A stretch of DNA of 64,000 nucleotides from NCBI GenBank assembly GCA_965249895.1, contig CBDFNC010000005.1:620001-684000 (forward strand). Reading direction: 5' to 3'. Under the pieces are notes generated by a model. That model made no database searches and was not told the DNA's origin. It worked only from the letters and a program-made list of their open reading frames with translations. The stretch's first letter is position 1. Every line of letters begins with the position of its first letter. Source of the stretch: CBDFNC01 sp965249895 (GTDB taxonomy: Bacteria > Pseudomonadota > Gammaproteobacteria > Enterobacterales > CBDFNC01). Positions 43,825-53,706 of the stretch are shown piece after piece. The position numbers and the translations under genes are program-made.

Positions 43825-45495
43825 ATGAAAAAATTACTACTTACCTCGATAACTTCAGCCATGCTGATAACATCCGTTTCCGTACCGACGATTGCTGTTG
43901 GCGCTGAAAAATCCGTATTAAACATCGCGCCTGTCCAACGTACTTCCTGGGTCCGTAACTACAACCCTTATAACCAAACCACTATTCTGCCGACTACGAA
44001 TGAATATGTGTATGAGCCACTGGCCATCTACAACGCCCTGCAAGGTGGTAAGATCCATTACCGCTTAGCCGAAGCGATAGAATATTCCGACGACCTTAAG
44101 TCAGTTACCTTTAAACTACGTAAAGGTGTTAAATGGTCTGATGGTAAAGAATTCAATGCCGAAGACGTTAAATTCAGCTTCGACATGGTTAAGCAAAACT
44201 TAGCGCTGGATACCCGCGCTATCTGGAAACGCATCACTGGCATCGAAGTTGTTGGCAGCCACACGGTTAAATTCAACCTGCCTAAAGCAGATGGCGGCGC
44301 AGCCATGGAAATCGTACGTGTTCCAATTGTCGCCGAACACATCTGGAAAGACGTGAAAGATCCTGTCACCTTCACCAATGAAAACCCGGTGGGCACAGGT
44401 CCAATGACAGAGGTTGAGCGCTTTACCGAGCGCGTTTATGTTCAATGTCGCAACCCGCATTACTGGGATAATGACACTCTGAAGGTTGACTGTGTGCGCT
44501 TGCCTCAGCTGGCCAATAACGACCAGGTGTTAGCCGCGGCACAAAAAGGTGAGCTGGATTGGTTTGGCTCCTTCCTGCCAGACATAGATAAAACCTATGT
44601 CTCGAAAGACACTAAAAACCACAAATACTGGTTCCCCGCAGGCTCAAACGTTGCGTTTAACCTGAACCTGGAAAGCAAAAAGCCAGGTAACAAGCAAGCA
44701 TTTAACGACATTAACTTCCGTCGCGCTTTCTCAATGGCGATGGACCGTAGTGGTATGGTTAATATCGCGGGTTATGGCTATCCAACATTGAACGACTACC
44801 CTTCCGGTCTGGGTGCTGGTTACCACGCATGGAACAACCCGGAAGTGGAGAAGAAGTACGCCCAATTTACCAAGCTAGATACTAAAGCCGCGAAAGCGCT
44901 GTTAGCTAAAGCTGGCTTCAAAGATGCTAACAGTGACGGCTTCCTGCAAAATGCCGACGGCTCTGAGATCAAGTTCTCCATCATAGTGCCTAATGGCTGG
45001 ACTGACTGGGTGAACACTGTACAAATCGCGGTAGACGGGCTGCAAGAAGTTGGCATTAATGCAAGTATTTCTACACCGGAAGCACCGGCCTGGACTGCGG
45101 CTCTGATTGATGGCTCTTATGATGTTGGTATCAACGCCTATTTTGCAGGCGTTACACCTCACCTGATGTATAACACTGGTTTCCACTCGAGCCAGCTGAA
45201 CAAGACTCGCTTTAGCGCGGCTCGTTTCTCAACACCTGAGTTGGATAAGCAGCTGGATAGCTTCTACAACACAGTAGACAGAGCAGAGCAGCAAAAAACC
45301 ATGAATGAAATTCAGATGATAATGGCGGAAAATATGCCGTTTATCCCTGTGTTCAACAACCCAACCTGGTTCCAGTACAACACCACTCGCTTCGAAGGCT
45401 TCTTTAGTGCCGACAACCCAGTCGCTAAGCCGCAGCCACACCCTGACGTACCTGAGCGTTTGCTACACCTGTTAAGCTTGAAACCTAAAGTTTAA
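43825..45495 (+). CDS. Solute-binding protein for oligosaccharides (SBP family 5), 556 aa
   Basis: Periplasmic receptor of a Dpp/Opp-type ABC importer. Signal peptide MKKLLLTSITSAMLITSVSV, cleaved after VGA. The mature start SWVRNYNPYN, then TFKLRKGVKWSDGKEFNAED, PVGTGPMTEVERFTERVY and QYNTTRFEGFF follow the chitin-oligosaccharide-binding protein of Vibrio, whose length is also 556, rather than peptide receptors (recalled homology). Start at ATG 43825 behind GGGAAG; the upstream in-frame ATG at 43726 is not needed. A hairpin follows, so this gene should be made in excess over the permeases. Confidence 0.88.
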   Translation: MKKLLLTSITSAMLITSVSVPTIAVGAEKSVLNIAPVQRTSWVRNYNPYNQTTILPTTNEYVYEPLAIYNALQGGKIHYRLAEAIEYSDDLKSVTFKLRKGVKWSDGKEFNAEDVKFSFDMVKQNLALDTRAIWKRITGIEVVGSHTVKFNLPKADGGAAMEIVRVPIVAEHIWKDVKDPVTFTNENPVGTGPMTEVERFTERVYVQCRNPHYWDNDTLKVDCVRLPQLANNDQVLAAAQKGELDWFGSFLPDIDKTYVSKDTKNHKYWFPAGSNVAFNLNLESKKPGNKQAFNDINFRRAFSMAMDRSGMVNIAGYGYPTLNDYPSGLGAGYHAWNNPEVEKKYAQFTKLDTKAAKALLAKAGFKDANSDGFLQNADGSEIKFSIIVPNGWTDWVNTVQIAVDGLQEVGINASISTPEAPAWTAALIDGSYDVGINAYFAGVTPHLMYNTGFHSSQLNKTRFSAARFSTPELDKQLDSFYNTVDRAEQQKTMNEIQMIMAENMPFIPVFNNPTWFQYNTTRFEGFFSADNPVAKPQPHPDVPERLLHLLSLKPKV

Positions 45496-45502
45496 TCATT
45501 TT

Positions 45503-45526
45503 GGCGCCACGTCTGTGGCGCCTTTT
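45503..45526 (+). terminator. Partial terminator between binding protein and permease genes
   Basis: Stem GGCGCCAC / GTGGCGCC with loop GTCT and a short TTTT run. It lies 60 bases before the first permease gene. Such leaky terminators set an excess of binding protein over membrane parts in ABC operons. Confidence 0.8.
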
Positions 45527-45585
45527 AATAGCCCGTTATTCCACCAATACCGGTTTAATTTAAGCACCATATTACGGAGTTAGAT

Positions 45586-46563
45586 ATGGATTTTGTGCTA
45601 CGCCGCCTTTCGTTCTATTTAATAGCGTTTTTCTTCGCGGCAACCTTTAACTTTGTGCTTCCCAGGCTAATGCCGGGAGACCCGATCATGGTTATGTTTG
45701 CATCTCAGGGTAACCCCCTACCCGTTGAAAGCCTCGACGCATTAAGAGCAACCTTCGGGTTTGTCGATGGTCCGCTATACGTACAATATTTCACTTACCT
45801 GAAAAGTGTCCTCACCTGGGACCTTGGTCAGTCGGTGAAGTTCTTCCCACAGACGGTGAATGAAGTCATTGGCCGTTCGATGATTTGGACCCTCTTCCTG
45901 GTCGGTACCTCAACCCTTATCAGCTTTTTTATCGGCTCTATCGCCGGCGTAGTCGCCGCCTGGAACCGAGGTGGACGCCTGGATAGCATCCTTTCCCCGC
46001 TCTCGCTGGTTTTACAGTCCATACCTGCAGTGGTCCTGGCCCTGTTATTTATGTTTGTCTTTGGTGTCGCGCTAAACTGGCTCCCCTACTCTTATGCCTA
46101 CGATATAGAGCTGGACCCGGCTTTTGATTGGGCCTATATCGGCAGCGTTGCCGAACACGCCATCATGCCTATTATTTCACTGGTAGTGGTGCAAATCGGT
46201 GGTTACCTGCTCACCATACGTAATAACCTGATCAACCTGCTTGGTGATGACTATATCGTGATGGGCAGAGCAAAAGGCCTGACTGAGCGCAGGTTGATGT
46301 TTAATTATGGCGCGCGTAACGCCATGCTGCCTTCCATTACTTCTTTTGCCATGACCGTGGGTGTGGTGCTTGGCGGCTCGCTGGTCACCGAGGTTGTATT
46401 TAACTATCCGGGCCTTGGCAATACACTTTACGAAGCCATTATTTCCCGTGATTACCCCGTGATCCAGGGACAACTCTTAATAATGACCATTGCCATGTTA
46501 ACGGCAAACTTTGTCGCCGATATGGCTTATGTATTCCTCGATCCTCGCTTACGTCGCGATTAG
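45586..46563 (+). CDS. ABC importer permease, DppB-type, 325 aa
   Basis: Inner-membrane permease with six helices. The DppB-type N-terminus FVLRRLSFYLIAFFFAATFN and LPRLMPGDPI is followed by the EAA loop (RAKGLTERRLMFNYGARNAM), which docks on the ATPase. The start is at ATG 45586 behind ACGGAG. Together with the next three genes it forms the importer for the oligosaccharide-binding protein. Next gene starts 9 bases later. Confidence 0.9.
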   Translation: MDFVLRRLSFYLIAFFFAATFNFVLPRLMPGDPIMVMFASQGNPLPVESLDALRATFGFVDGPLYVQYFTYLKSVLTWDLGQSVKFFPQTVNEVIGRSMIWTLFLVGTSTLISFFIGSIAGVVAAWNRGGRLDSILSPLSLVLQSIPAVVLALLFMFVFGVALNWLPYSYAYDIELDPAFDWAYIGSVAEHAIMPIISLVVVQIGGYLLTIRNNLINLLGDDYIVMGRAKGLTERRLMFNYGARNAMLPSITSFAMTVGVVLGGSLVTEVVFNYPGLGNTLYEAIISRDYPVIQGQLLIMTIAMLTANFVADMAYVFLDPRLRRD

Positions 46564-46572
46564 GGCTGAATT

Positions 46573-47490
46573 ATGTCTGATGTATTAAAGATTCTAAAAC
46601 GCAATAAAAAAGCAGCATTTGGCCTGTTTATTGTTGCCACTTTTTTAATTATTGCCCTCACGGCGCCACTGCTAACCGATCACAATGGTAACAAACGCGT
46701 TGCCAGGCCCCACCAGGCGCCTAATGCTGAAAATGTCATGGGGACCACACGTATGGGCCGTGATGTGTTCACCTTGTTTGTACAAGGTACCTCAACATCC
46801 CTGGCGGTTGGCTTTGGCGCTGGTCTGATGATTGTAGTGATAGGAACTACGCTGGGCGTCAGTGCGGGTTACTTTGGCGGTAAAGTAGATGAAGTTATCA
46901 ATCTGCTCACCAATATCGCTTTGGTGGTGCCCCAACTGCCCTTACTCTTGGTGCTCGCCGCCTTTATTGGCAACTCGAGCCCCTTAACGATCGCCATTAT
47001 AATCGGCTGTACCAGCTGGGCCTGGGGTGCCCGGGTTACCCGGGCACAGACCCTGGCACTACGCCAGAAAGAGTTTATTCATGCCAGTGAGCTTGCGTGT
47101 GAGCCCCCCTGGCGGATTATTTTCGTGGAAATCCTGCCCAACCTGACGTCTATTATCGGTCTTAATTTCCTGGGCTCGGTGATCTATACAATTATTACCC
47201 AAGCCACCCTGGAATTTTTGGGACTAGGTGATCCCTTAGCGGCTAGCTGGGGCACCATGCTGTATAACGCGCAAAACTCCTCCGCCATGATAGTAGGTGC
47301 CTGGTGGGAAATCTTAGTACCCTGTTTGGCCATCGCCACATTGGGCATGGGTCTGGCGCTACTGAACTTCGGCTTGGATGAAATATCTAACCCAAGACTG
47401 CGTACCTTCAGCGGTGTCAAGAAGTTTGAAGAACGGGTTAAAGCCATCAAGCAAAAATCCACTCAAGTGAAGGAGGTGGCTTATGACTAA
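46573..47490 (+). CDS. ABC importer permease, DppC-type, 305 aa
   Basis: Second permease: N-terminal LKRNKKAAFGLFIVATFLII, then MGTTRMGRDVFTLFVQGTST and the EAA loop ASELACEPPWRIIFVEILPN. Six membrane segments in the usual spacing. It follows the DppB-type gene by 9 bases and overlaps the next ATPase start by 8 bases, which indicates translational coupling. Confidence 0.9.
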   Translation: MSDVLKILKRNKKAAFGLFIVATFLIIALTAPLLTDHNGNKRVARPHQAPNAENVMGTTRMGRDVFTLFVQGTSTSLAVGFGAGLMIVVIGTTLGVSAGYFGGKVDEVINLLTNIALVVPQLPLLLVLAAFIGNSSPLTIAIIIGCTSWAWGARVTRAQTLALRQKEFIHASELACEPPWRIIFVEILPNLTSIIGLNFLGSVIYTIITQATLEFLGLGDPLAASWGTMLYNAQNSSAMIVGAWWEILVPCLAIATLGMGLALLNFGLDEISNPRLRTFSGVKKFEERVKAIKQKSTQVKEVAYD

Positions 47491-48325
47491 TACAGCCAAC
47501 ACACTGGAAGTACGTAACTTGAGCGTCGATTTCCTGATGGACCACGACGAGTTCCGCGCCGTCAACCGGGTTAACTTTCACATCAAAAAAGGCGAAATTT
47601 TTGGCCTGGCGGGAGAAAGTGGTTGTGGCAAAAGCACCATCGCCTTCGCCATCAGTCGCTTGTTGCAGCCCCCAGCCTTTATTTCCGAAGGCCAGGTGCT
47701 GGTGAACGGCGAAGACACACTAAAAATGAGTGCTGACGAGCTGACTAAGCTACGCTGGTCCAAAGTCAGCATGGTTTTTCAGAGCGCCATGAACAGCCTG
47801 AATCCGGTATTAACCGTAGAAGAGCAGTTCCGCGATATGTTTTACCAGCATAAAAAATACTCTTCTAAAGAATCTGCCAAACATGCCGTCGAACTACTTA
47901 AGTTGGTGGGTATTTCTGGCGACCGTTTAAAAGATTACCCCCATCAGTTCTCCGGCGGCATGCGCCAGCGTATCGTAATTGCCATCTGCCTGGCATTAAA
48001 ACCGGACCTGCTGATCATGGATGAACCCACAACGGCGTTAGACGTTGTTGTGCAACGCGAAATTCTGATGCAAATTCACGAGCTAAGAAAAGAGTATGGA
48101 TTCTCGGTGCTGTTTATCACCCACGATCTCAGCCTGATGACCCAACTTTGTGACCGAATCGGGGTGATGTATAAAGGTGAATTGGTGGAAGTGGCGACCG
48201 CCAAGGAGATCCTGAATAACCCGCAGCATTCTTATACCCAAAAGCTTTGGGGTTCTATTCCCTCCGCTTTTGAAAGTGGCGTGATCACCACAGAGCAACA
48301 CAACACAGCGGAGGTAAGCCTGTGA
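47483..48325 (+). CDS. ABC importer ATPase, DppD-type, 280 aa
   Basis: Cytoplasmic ATP-binding subunit with Walker A GESGCGKST, signature FSGGMRQRI, Walker B LLIMDEPTTALD and H-loop ITHDLS. The DppD-type C-terminal region NPQHSYTQKLWGSIP is present but ends early, without the cysteine-rich tail of peptide transporters. Its start overlaps the permease gene and its end overlaps the next ATPase gene by four bases (coupled translation). Confidence 0.92.
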   Translation: MTNTANTLEVRNLSVDFLMDHDEFRAVNRVNFHIKKGEIFGLAGESGCGKSTIAFAISRLLQPPAFISEGQVLVNGEDTLKMSADELTKLRWSKVSMVFQSAMNSLNPVLTVEEQFRDMFYQHKKYSSKESAKHAVELLKLVGISGDRLKDYPHQFSGGMRQRIVIAICLALKPDLLIMDEPTTALDVVVQREILMQIHELRKEYGFSVLFITHDLSLMTQLCDRIGVMYKGELVEVATAKEILNNPQHSYTQKLWGSIPSAFESGVITTEQHNTAEVSL

Positions 48326-49248
48326 CTACACCCGTGATAGAAGTAAAAAACCTGGTGAAAACGTTTAAATCCACCAAAAAAGAAGTCAAAGCCCTGCGTA
48401 ATATCAGCTTTACCCTGAACAAAGGCCGCGCCATGGCCCTGGTAGGTGAAAGTGGTTCAGGGAAAAGTACCGTAGCGCGTATGCTCACCAAGATGTATGA
48501 CGTGACCAGTGGGGATATGCTGTTTAAAGGGCAGAGTATTAACGAGTATGTGACCCGTAAACAAATCACCGAATATCGTCAGCAAATTCAGATGATCTTT
48601 CAGGATCCCTATGGTTCCCTTAACCCGGCCCATACCATAGAGCATCACCTGGCACGCCCCCTGCTTACTCACGGCCATGTGAGTAATAAACAGCAGGCTA
48701 AGGAGCGCGTTCAGGAACTGCTAAAAATGGTTGAGCTCGACCCTGTCTCTACAGCGCCAAAATACCCTCATCAGCTTTCAGGGGGACAGAGGCAACGCAT
48801 CTCTATCGCCCGCGCAATCGCCGTGGGCGCTGAAGTGATCCTGGCGGATGAGCCCACCAGCATGCTGGATGTATCTATTCGCCTGGACGTGCTGGGTCTG
48901 TTGAAAAAGATGAAGGATGAACAGGGCATTACTTTCCTCTATATCACCCATGATATCGCTACAGCGCGCTATTTTGCCGAAGAAATAGCCATCATGTATC
49001 AGGGGCAAATCGTGGAATGGGGTGATACCGCCAGTGTTATCGACAATCCGCAACACCCTTATACCAAGTTGCTATTGTCCGCGGTGCCCAACCCTCATGT
49101 GACGTTCGAGGAAGCCGCCAAAGACGGTGAAAGTTTGATGAGGGAAGCCGATGCAATTCGTGAAGCCAGTTACGCTACTATCACAGATATAGTGCAATAT
49201 GCTGACAATCACTTTGTCAGCACCTTATCTTATGACAAGGCAGTGTAA
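48322..49248 (+). CDS. ABC importer ATPase, DppF-type, 308 aa
   Basis: Second ATPase: Walker A GESGSGKST, signature LSGGQRQRIS, Walker B VILADEPTSMLD, and the C-terminal NPQHPYTKLLLSAVPNP motif of the Opp/Dpp F subunits. Start GTG at 48322 overlaps the preceding stop. Last gene of the importer operon; the remains of repeat elements follow. Confidence 0.92.
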   Translation: MTTPVIEVKNLVKTFKSTKKEVKALRNISFTLNKGRAMALVGESGSGKSTVARMLTKMYDVTSGDMLFKGQSINEYVTRKQITEYRQQIQMIFQDPYGSLNPAHTIEHHLARPLLTHGHVSNKQQAKERVQELLKMVELDPVSTAPKYPHQLSGGQRQRISIARAIAVGAEVILADEPTSMLDVSIRLDVLGLLKKMKDEQGITFLYITHDIATARYFAEEIAIMYQGQIVEWGDTASVIDNPQHPYTKLLLSAVPNPHVTFEEAAKDGESLMREADAIREASYATITDIVQYADNHFVSTLSYDKAV

Positions 49249-49297
49249 TGCCCGCTAGATGCTCTTGGTGGCCTACCTTATTTTAAGGTAACTCCAT

Positions 49298-49480
49298 GGA
49301 TTGCCAGGCTAGCTGACAGCTACAGGGGGGGTTCTAAGAGCACGAAAAAAGAACAAATTCATGAGTTTCAGGATGGTTGCCAGTTAGTGTCCACCCTGAA
49401 ATTTCAACTCGCGGCAATATTCACGAACATAGTAGGGGCGGATGAAATCCGCGAAGTCAGCGCGCGGGATCCGCCGAACA
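49298..49480 (+). repeat. Two abutting fragments of MITE family 1
   Basis: First fragment ends ATGAGTTTCAGGATGGTTGCC at about 49390 and keeps GGATTGCCAGGCTAGCTGAC. Directly after it a second begins TTAGTGTCCACCCTGAAA and goes on into a different interior (GTAGGGGCGGATGAAATCCG, CGCCGAACAAGAG) that is shared with 53169-53254. Confidence 0.65.
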
Positions 49481-49514
49481 AGAGCACAAACCAACCAACG
49501 AAGAAGAGAACACT

Positions 49515-50111
49515 ATGCCCAGCCTAAGACCTTTCCAACCTCAAGATCTTCCTGGCCTATACCGGGTCTGTCTGCTCACTGCGGATACGGGAGAAGACGG
49601 TAGTCACCTATTTGAGGACCAGCAACTGATAGGGCATATTTTTGCAGCTCCTTACGCCAAATATGAACCAGAACTTTGCTTTGTGCTTGAAGAAAATGGC
49701 CAGATTTGTGGCTATATCCTGGGAACCAGCGACTCCAGCGCTTTTACTGTTTGGTGCGACAAGCACTGGTTTCCTCCATTAAAAGCAATCTACCCTGAAC
49801 CACCGCAAACAGACCAAACCCTGAGTGCTAAGTGTATCCGCTACATATATGAGGGATATAACTTCCACCCCAAGGTCGTCGAGAGCCACGCACACTTACA
49901 CATTGATCTACTGCCGCAAGTAAAGGGACAAGGCTGGGGCAGAAAACTTATGGAACATTTTAAGCAAGCCTTGCTTAAAAAAGGAGTGACCTCTTTAGCG
50001 TTATCCGTATCGAACAAAAATGAAGGGGCCATCGCCTTTTATCACAAAATGGGGTTTAACCTGCTATCCGAAGAAACTGACTACCGAGTCTTTGGCAAAT
50101 CTATAAGCTAA
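49515..50111 (+). CDS. GNAT acetyltransferase of the sugar-locus type, 198 aa
   Basis: GNAT protein with N-terminal SLRPFQPQDLPGLYRVCLLT, acetyl-CoA loop PQVKGQGWGRKLMEHF and late NEGAIAFYHKMGFNLL. Length and the inserted WCDKHWFPPLKAIYP segment resemble the acetyltransferase domain once described with O-GlcNAcase-like sugar enzymes (recalled). The location after an aminosugar transporter fits. ATG 49515 behind AAGAAGAGAAC. A clear terminator follows. Confidence 0.8.
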   Translation: MPSLRPFQPQDLPGLYRVCLLTADTGEDGSHLFEDQQLIGHIFAAPYAKYEPELCFVLEENGQICGYILGTSDSSAFTVWCDKHWFPPLKAIYPEPPQTDQTLSAKCIRYIYEGYNFHPKVVESHAHLHIDLLPQVKGQGWGRKLMEHFKQALLKKGVTSLALSVSNKNEGAIAFYHKMGFNLLSEETDYRVFGKSIS

Positions 50112-50143
50112 CATCTGCCTCGTCAAGCAGCGAAGGGTCTACT

Positions 50144-50179
50144 ACAGAGGTTGCAGAGCAATGCAACCTCTGGTTTTTT
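50144..50179 (+). terminator. Intrinsic terminator after the GNAT gene
   Basis: Stem CAGAGGTTGCA / TGCAACCTCTG with a short loop, followed by GTTTTTTCC. Confidence 0.9.
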
Positions 50180-50311
50180 CCAGCAGCATAAAACTGCTGC
50201 CCTCGAATAGCGCTATTGCGAGCTCCAAACTAGAAAGCAAGCGAGCATATCTAGAATTAGCAAGATCAACTAAAAACCTATCTTGAACTAGCATATACGC
50301 CACCAAAACGT

Positions 50312-50331
50312 ATAATGAGAATCATTTTCAT
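50312..50331. promoter_or_regulatory. Fur box
   Basis: ATAATGAGAATCATTTTCAT matches the 19-base iron-box consensus well. It lies 18 bases before the first codon of the Fes-like gene, so that gene should be iron-repressed. Confidence 0.75.
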
Positions 50332-50348
50332 TTGGTATTTAGAGCCGT

Positions 50349-51784
50349 ATGACTACGTTATCTCCTGCCCTACTGGGTTTATTAATGCTTTCCCCTTTTT
50401 GTCTAGCCAGTGAAAGCTTGTCCTTTGAAGGTAAACTCTTATCTAACAGCACAAGCATTCATGAATTTAAATTAGCGCAAGCCGATTATGTACATGGCTA
50501 TTTTAGTTCAAAGCCTGCTGCCATCAAACTGGAGCTGTTAGACCATAACAATCAACTACTAAGTGATCTGTTAACACCAGGTCAATCCGATGGTCGTATT
50601 CTTTTTATCGCTGAAACATCAGGTTTATACCGGATAAAAATCAGCTCAGCAGAGCAGCAAACAAGTTATCAGATAAAATTAGAGCCCCCATAAGTCAGGC
50701 GGCACAAAAACGCGATTATCAGGTTTTGTTAAGTCCCAAAATGGAAGCGTTAAGAAAAGATCTAGATGACGGCGGAAATAGCCAAACTTTTTGGCAAAAT
50801 ATAAACTCCCCCTTGGTTGAGCCGCTCTCACCGTCAGAATCTCTGGTCACATTTTTGTGGCGCGGCACCAAACACAATGTACGCTTATTTGGCGCACTTT
50901 TTGGAGGACACACTGAGTTAAAACAACTTGCCAATTCAGATGTTTGGTATAAAACCTATCATATGCCAAATTCAAGCCGCCTCTCTTATCAATTGGCTCC
51001 TGATGTACCTAAGCTGCCAGGCAGCGCCAGAGACAATAAAGTGGCCATATTAGCCACAGTCCAAAGAGATCCTTTTAATACCAAAACCTGGCGGCCTTCA
51101 GGGCAAGATAAATATGCAACTCATTCTGTACTAGAGCTGTCCGACGCGCCTCAAGATAACTGGCTAAAGGAAAACCCTGAGGTAACTAAAGGCAACTTAA
51201 GCAAACATACAGTGTTCAGTAAAAAGCTTAATAATACCCGGGAAATCACTCTCTATACTCCAGCCAATTTTGCTGTATTTGTTTCCAACCCTAGTCGAGA
51301 GAGTCGCAGGCAAGAGCTACCACCAAATCCAGACTTTGCTTATTTTATGGCAAAAGAGTTAATGCCATGGTTTAAAGCTCAGACTCAAGCATCTCCTAGC
51401 CCTACTCAAACCTTAGTATCAGGGTCTAGCTATGGTGGTTTAGCCTCGGCTTGGGTCGCTTTGCAGTATCCTGAAGTATTTGGCGCAGTATTAAGTCAAT
51501 CTGGGTCCTTTTGGTGGGCGCCAAAAGACTTTGAACAGGGGGAATGGTTAAGTCATGAATATGCGAGTGCCAACAAACATGATGTGCGCTTTTATCTTAA
51601 CGCCGGGTTATTTGAAACAGGCCAATTTTCCATCGATATCCTGGAAAGTAACCGCCACTTTTATAACGTATTAAAAGCCAAAGGTTACCCTGTAAAATAT
51701 GAAGAATATGCTTCTGGTCATGACTACTTTAGCTGGCGGGTCAACTTAGCCAAAGGCTTGGTTCACCTACTGTCAGAGAAATAA
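50349..51784 (+). pseudogene. Fes-like siderophore esterase split by a frameshift
   Basis: The first frame (50349-50693) has a signal peptide (SPALLGLLMLSPFCLASES) and a small beta domain ending YQIKLEPP. The second (to 51784) can be extended left in frame to at least 50685 (APISQAAQKRDYQVLLSPKM) and carries the enterochelin-esterase domain: LVTFLWRGTKHNVRLFGALF, RLSYQLAPDVP, nucleophile elbow SGSSYGGLASAW and the histidine in YASGHDYFSW. The shift falls at the run of five C at 50686-50690. One C more or less would give one protein of about 478 residues, so this is either a mutation or slippage. It would release iron from imported catecholate siderophores in the periplasm. Confidence 0.8.
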
Positions 51785-51806
51785 AAATATGCCCCGGGGC
51801 AAAAGA

Positions 51807-53035
51807 TTAGAAATCGAAACCTAAACTGGCATAAAAAGTACGTCCAATTTCAGCATAACCATAATCTTTGTCGCCTGTATCTAAACGTTTATCAAATAGG
51901 TTGCTTACACCTAGATTCACCATAAGTTCAGGAGTAACATAGTATTTACCGCCAAAGTTGACTATTTCATAGGCCTCCAGCTTTTCTTTGTCCCAATTAA
52001 TTTGAGTGCCAGTATGGTTTAACTGGACAAACATAGAAGCGTCTTGAGTGGCGGCCCAATCCAGGCTTACATTTGCCAACCATTTCGGTGTGAAGTTAAG
52101 GTCAGAGTCAGACTCCACATCTTTGCTCTGAGTATAAGTCGCATTGGCTTTTAGATATAACGTGTCAGACAGCTCAAATTCACTGTCCATTTCCACACCG
52201 CGGGTTTTTACCTCATCTAAATTAATATGCTGAATTTGCCTGAACTCGCTAGGATCTTGTCTAACAGTGGTGGTGAAATCACGCGCGATCATATCTTTCA
52301 CCTTGTTGTTAAACAAGGTCGCACGTGCAAACCACAGGTCTTGGTGATACATGGCAGAAACTTCATAAGACAAAGACGTTTCTGGTTTTAATTCCGGGTT
52401 TCCTATCAGTAAACAGCCACCGCGGCAACTTGGCATAGAAAAATGCTCAGACGAACGCCACATCGCGGGCGCTTTAAAGCCAGCGCCTCCACCGCCTTTA
52501 ATGGTAAGGTTGTCCGTTGCAGAAACCACTAAATATGCCCTAGGGCTAAAGTTATCGCCAAACTCACTATGGTGGGTATAACGGCCACTTAAGGTCAACG
52601 TCACAGGGTCAGAAAAACTGATCTCATCCTGAGCATACAAGGCAAATTGGGAGTTTTTGGCTTCACCCGCATAGTCTCTTGGATGCGCTAACTTAGTATC
52701 GCTATAATCAAAACCTAAGATAATTCTTTGTGATTCTGTATCAAAGGAAACCTTACCATCCAAATTATGATTCGTTTGCTCACCCGTTGTTTTACTTAAC
52801 ACAGGGTGAGAGTTATCTTCCATTATCTCGGCTTGTTCAAAGTAATAGTTAAAATCTGTTAAACCCCACTGCCAATCTCTTTCATAACCAGCCGACACGC
52901 TTAACCTATCACTTTCGTAAAAACTTTCATTTTTGGGCTGTCGGTCCCTCCCTGGATATACCCTGTCATCTTTCATTAATCTGGCATCCAAGGATAACTT
53001 ATCTTGCTCACTGGCTTGCCAAACCAGGGGTAAAG
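51807..53035 (-). pseudogene. TonB-dependent siderophore receptor, C-terminal part only
   Basis: Outer-membrane barrel of the catecholate receptor type: strands ending with ...YASLGFDF (terminal phenylalanine), a NPELKPETSLSYEVS motif, FKAPAMW and the cysteine pair CRGGC. Only about 400 residues remain; the signal peptide, TonB box and plug are gone. Coding continues to about 53035 without a start (VWQASEQDKLSLDARLMKDD). Repeat fragments follow on that side. It lies next to, and opposite to, the Fes-like gene, the usual partnership. Not expected to function. Confidence 0.85.
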
Positions 53036-53168
53036 CTGAGATCCACCCTTTCGCGGAAATCCGTTGAGATAAGGTTTTCTGCGGCTAAAAAGTCTCTGGC
53101 TGCCGATCAAGTCGGGACACCTCTGAACACAGAGGAATAGAAAGTCATTACCGGCCTAAAACGATATC

Positions 53169-53254
53169 TAGTGTCCATCCTGAAACGCCAATCACGACCT
53201 AGTAGGAGCGGATAAAATCCGCGAACACAGCGATCGCGATATTCGCCGAACAAG
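53169..53254 (+). repeat. MITE family 1 tip joined to a GGATAAAATCCGCGAA repeat
   Basis: TAGTGTCCATCCTGAAAC then GTAGGAGCGGATAAAATCCG, ACAGCGATCGCGATATTCGC. The second half matches the second fragment near 49,400. Confidence 0.65.
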
Positions 53255-53339
53255 TTCGACTCCTTCAGAAATACAGGTCAACCTGCCTATTCCTGTGTTT
53301 CAGAGTGGAGATTATCTAGTGTATCTATTCGCCGGGGAG

Positions 53340-53679
53340 CTATTGACGCCTTAGAGTGGGATTATCGTCTTTTGGTCCCATTCCCCCTGGAACGATCTTT
53401 TCTGTCAGGCTTGGTGACTGGCCGGGGCAGCTTATTTCTCAGACCATAGAAGTGGGATATGGCGTGCTTCACAATACGCTATTATCACAAGAAGCTGGTC
53501 TTATCACCCACCATCGAAAACCTTTTGTTAATACCAGCTTTCATATCCTGCTAACAAAGAAATCTACAAGAAGTAAACGCTTACTGAAGCTGTTTAACCA
53601 AAGCCTTAGACAATTAAAAGAAAGGGGCCAGCATGCCCAATACATCAAGGAGTCCCGCCGAGGGGAATTTCCCGATTAA
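53340..53679 (+). pseudogene. Solute-binding-protein-like fragment (family 3)
   Basis: A plus-strand frame of about 110 codons (GDWPGQLISQTIEVGYGVLH, FHILLTKKSTRSKRLLKLFN, QYIKESRRGEFPD) resembles the C-terminal third of periplasmic amino-acid-type binding proteins. There is no signal peptide and no beginning; the left side is repeat DNA. Probably a remnant. Confidence 0.4.
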
Positions 53680-53706
53680 ACCCTGACACATATCAACACC
53701 GCCGAT

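Noticed and set aside
53340..53679. Intact small gene of 107 codons
   Set aside because: Looks like the last third of a binding protein; no signal peptide or proper start, and repeats on its left.
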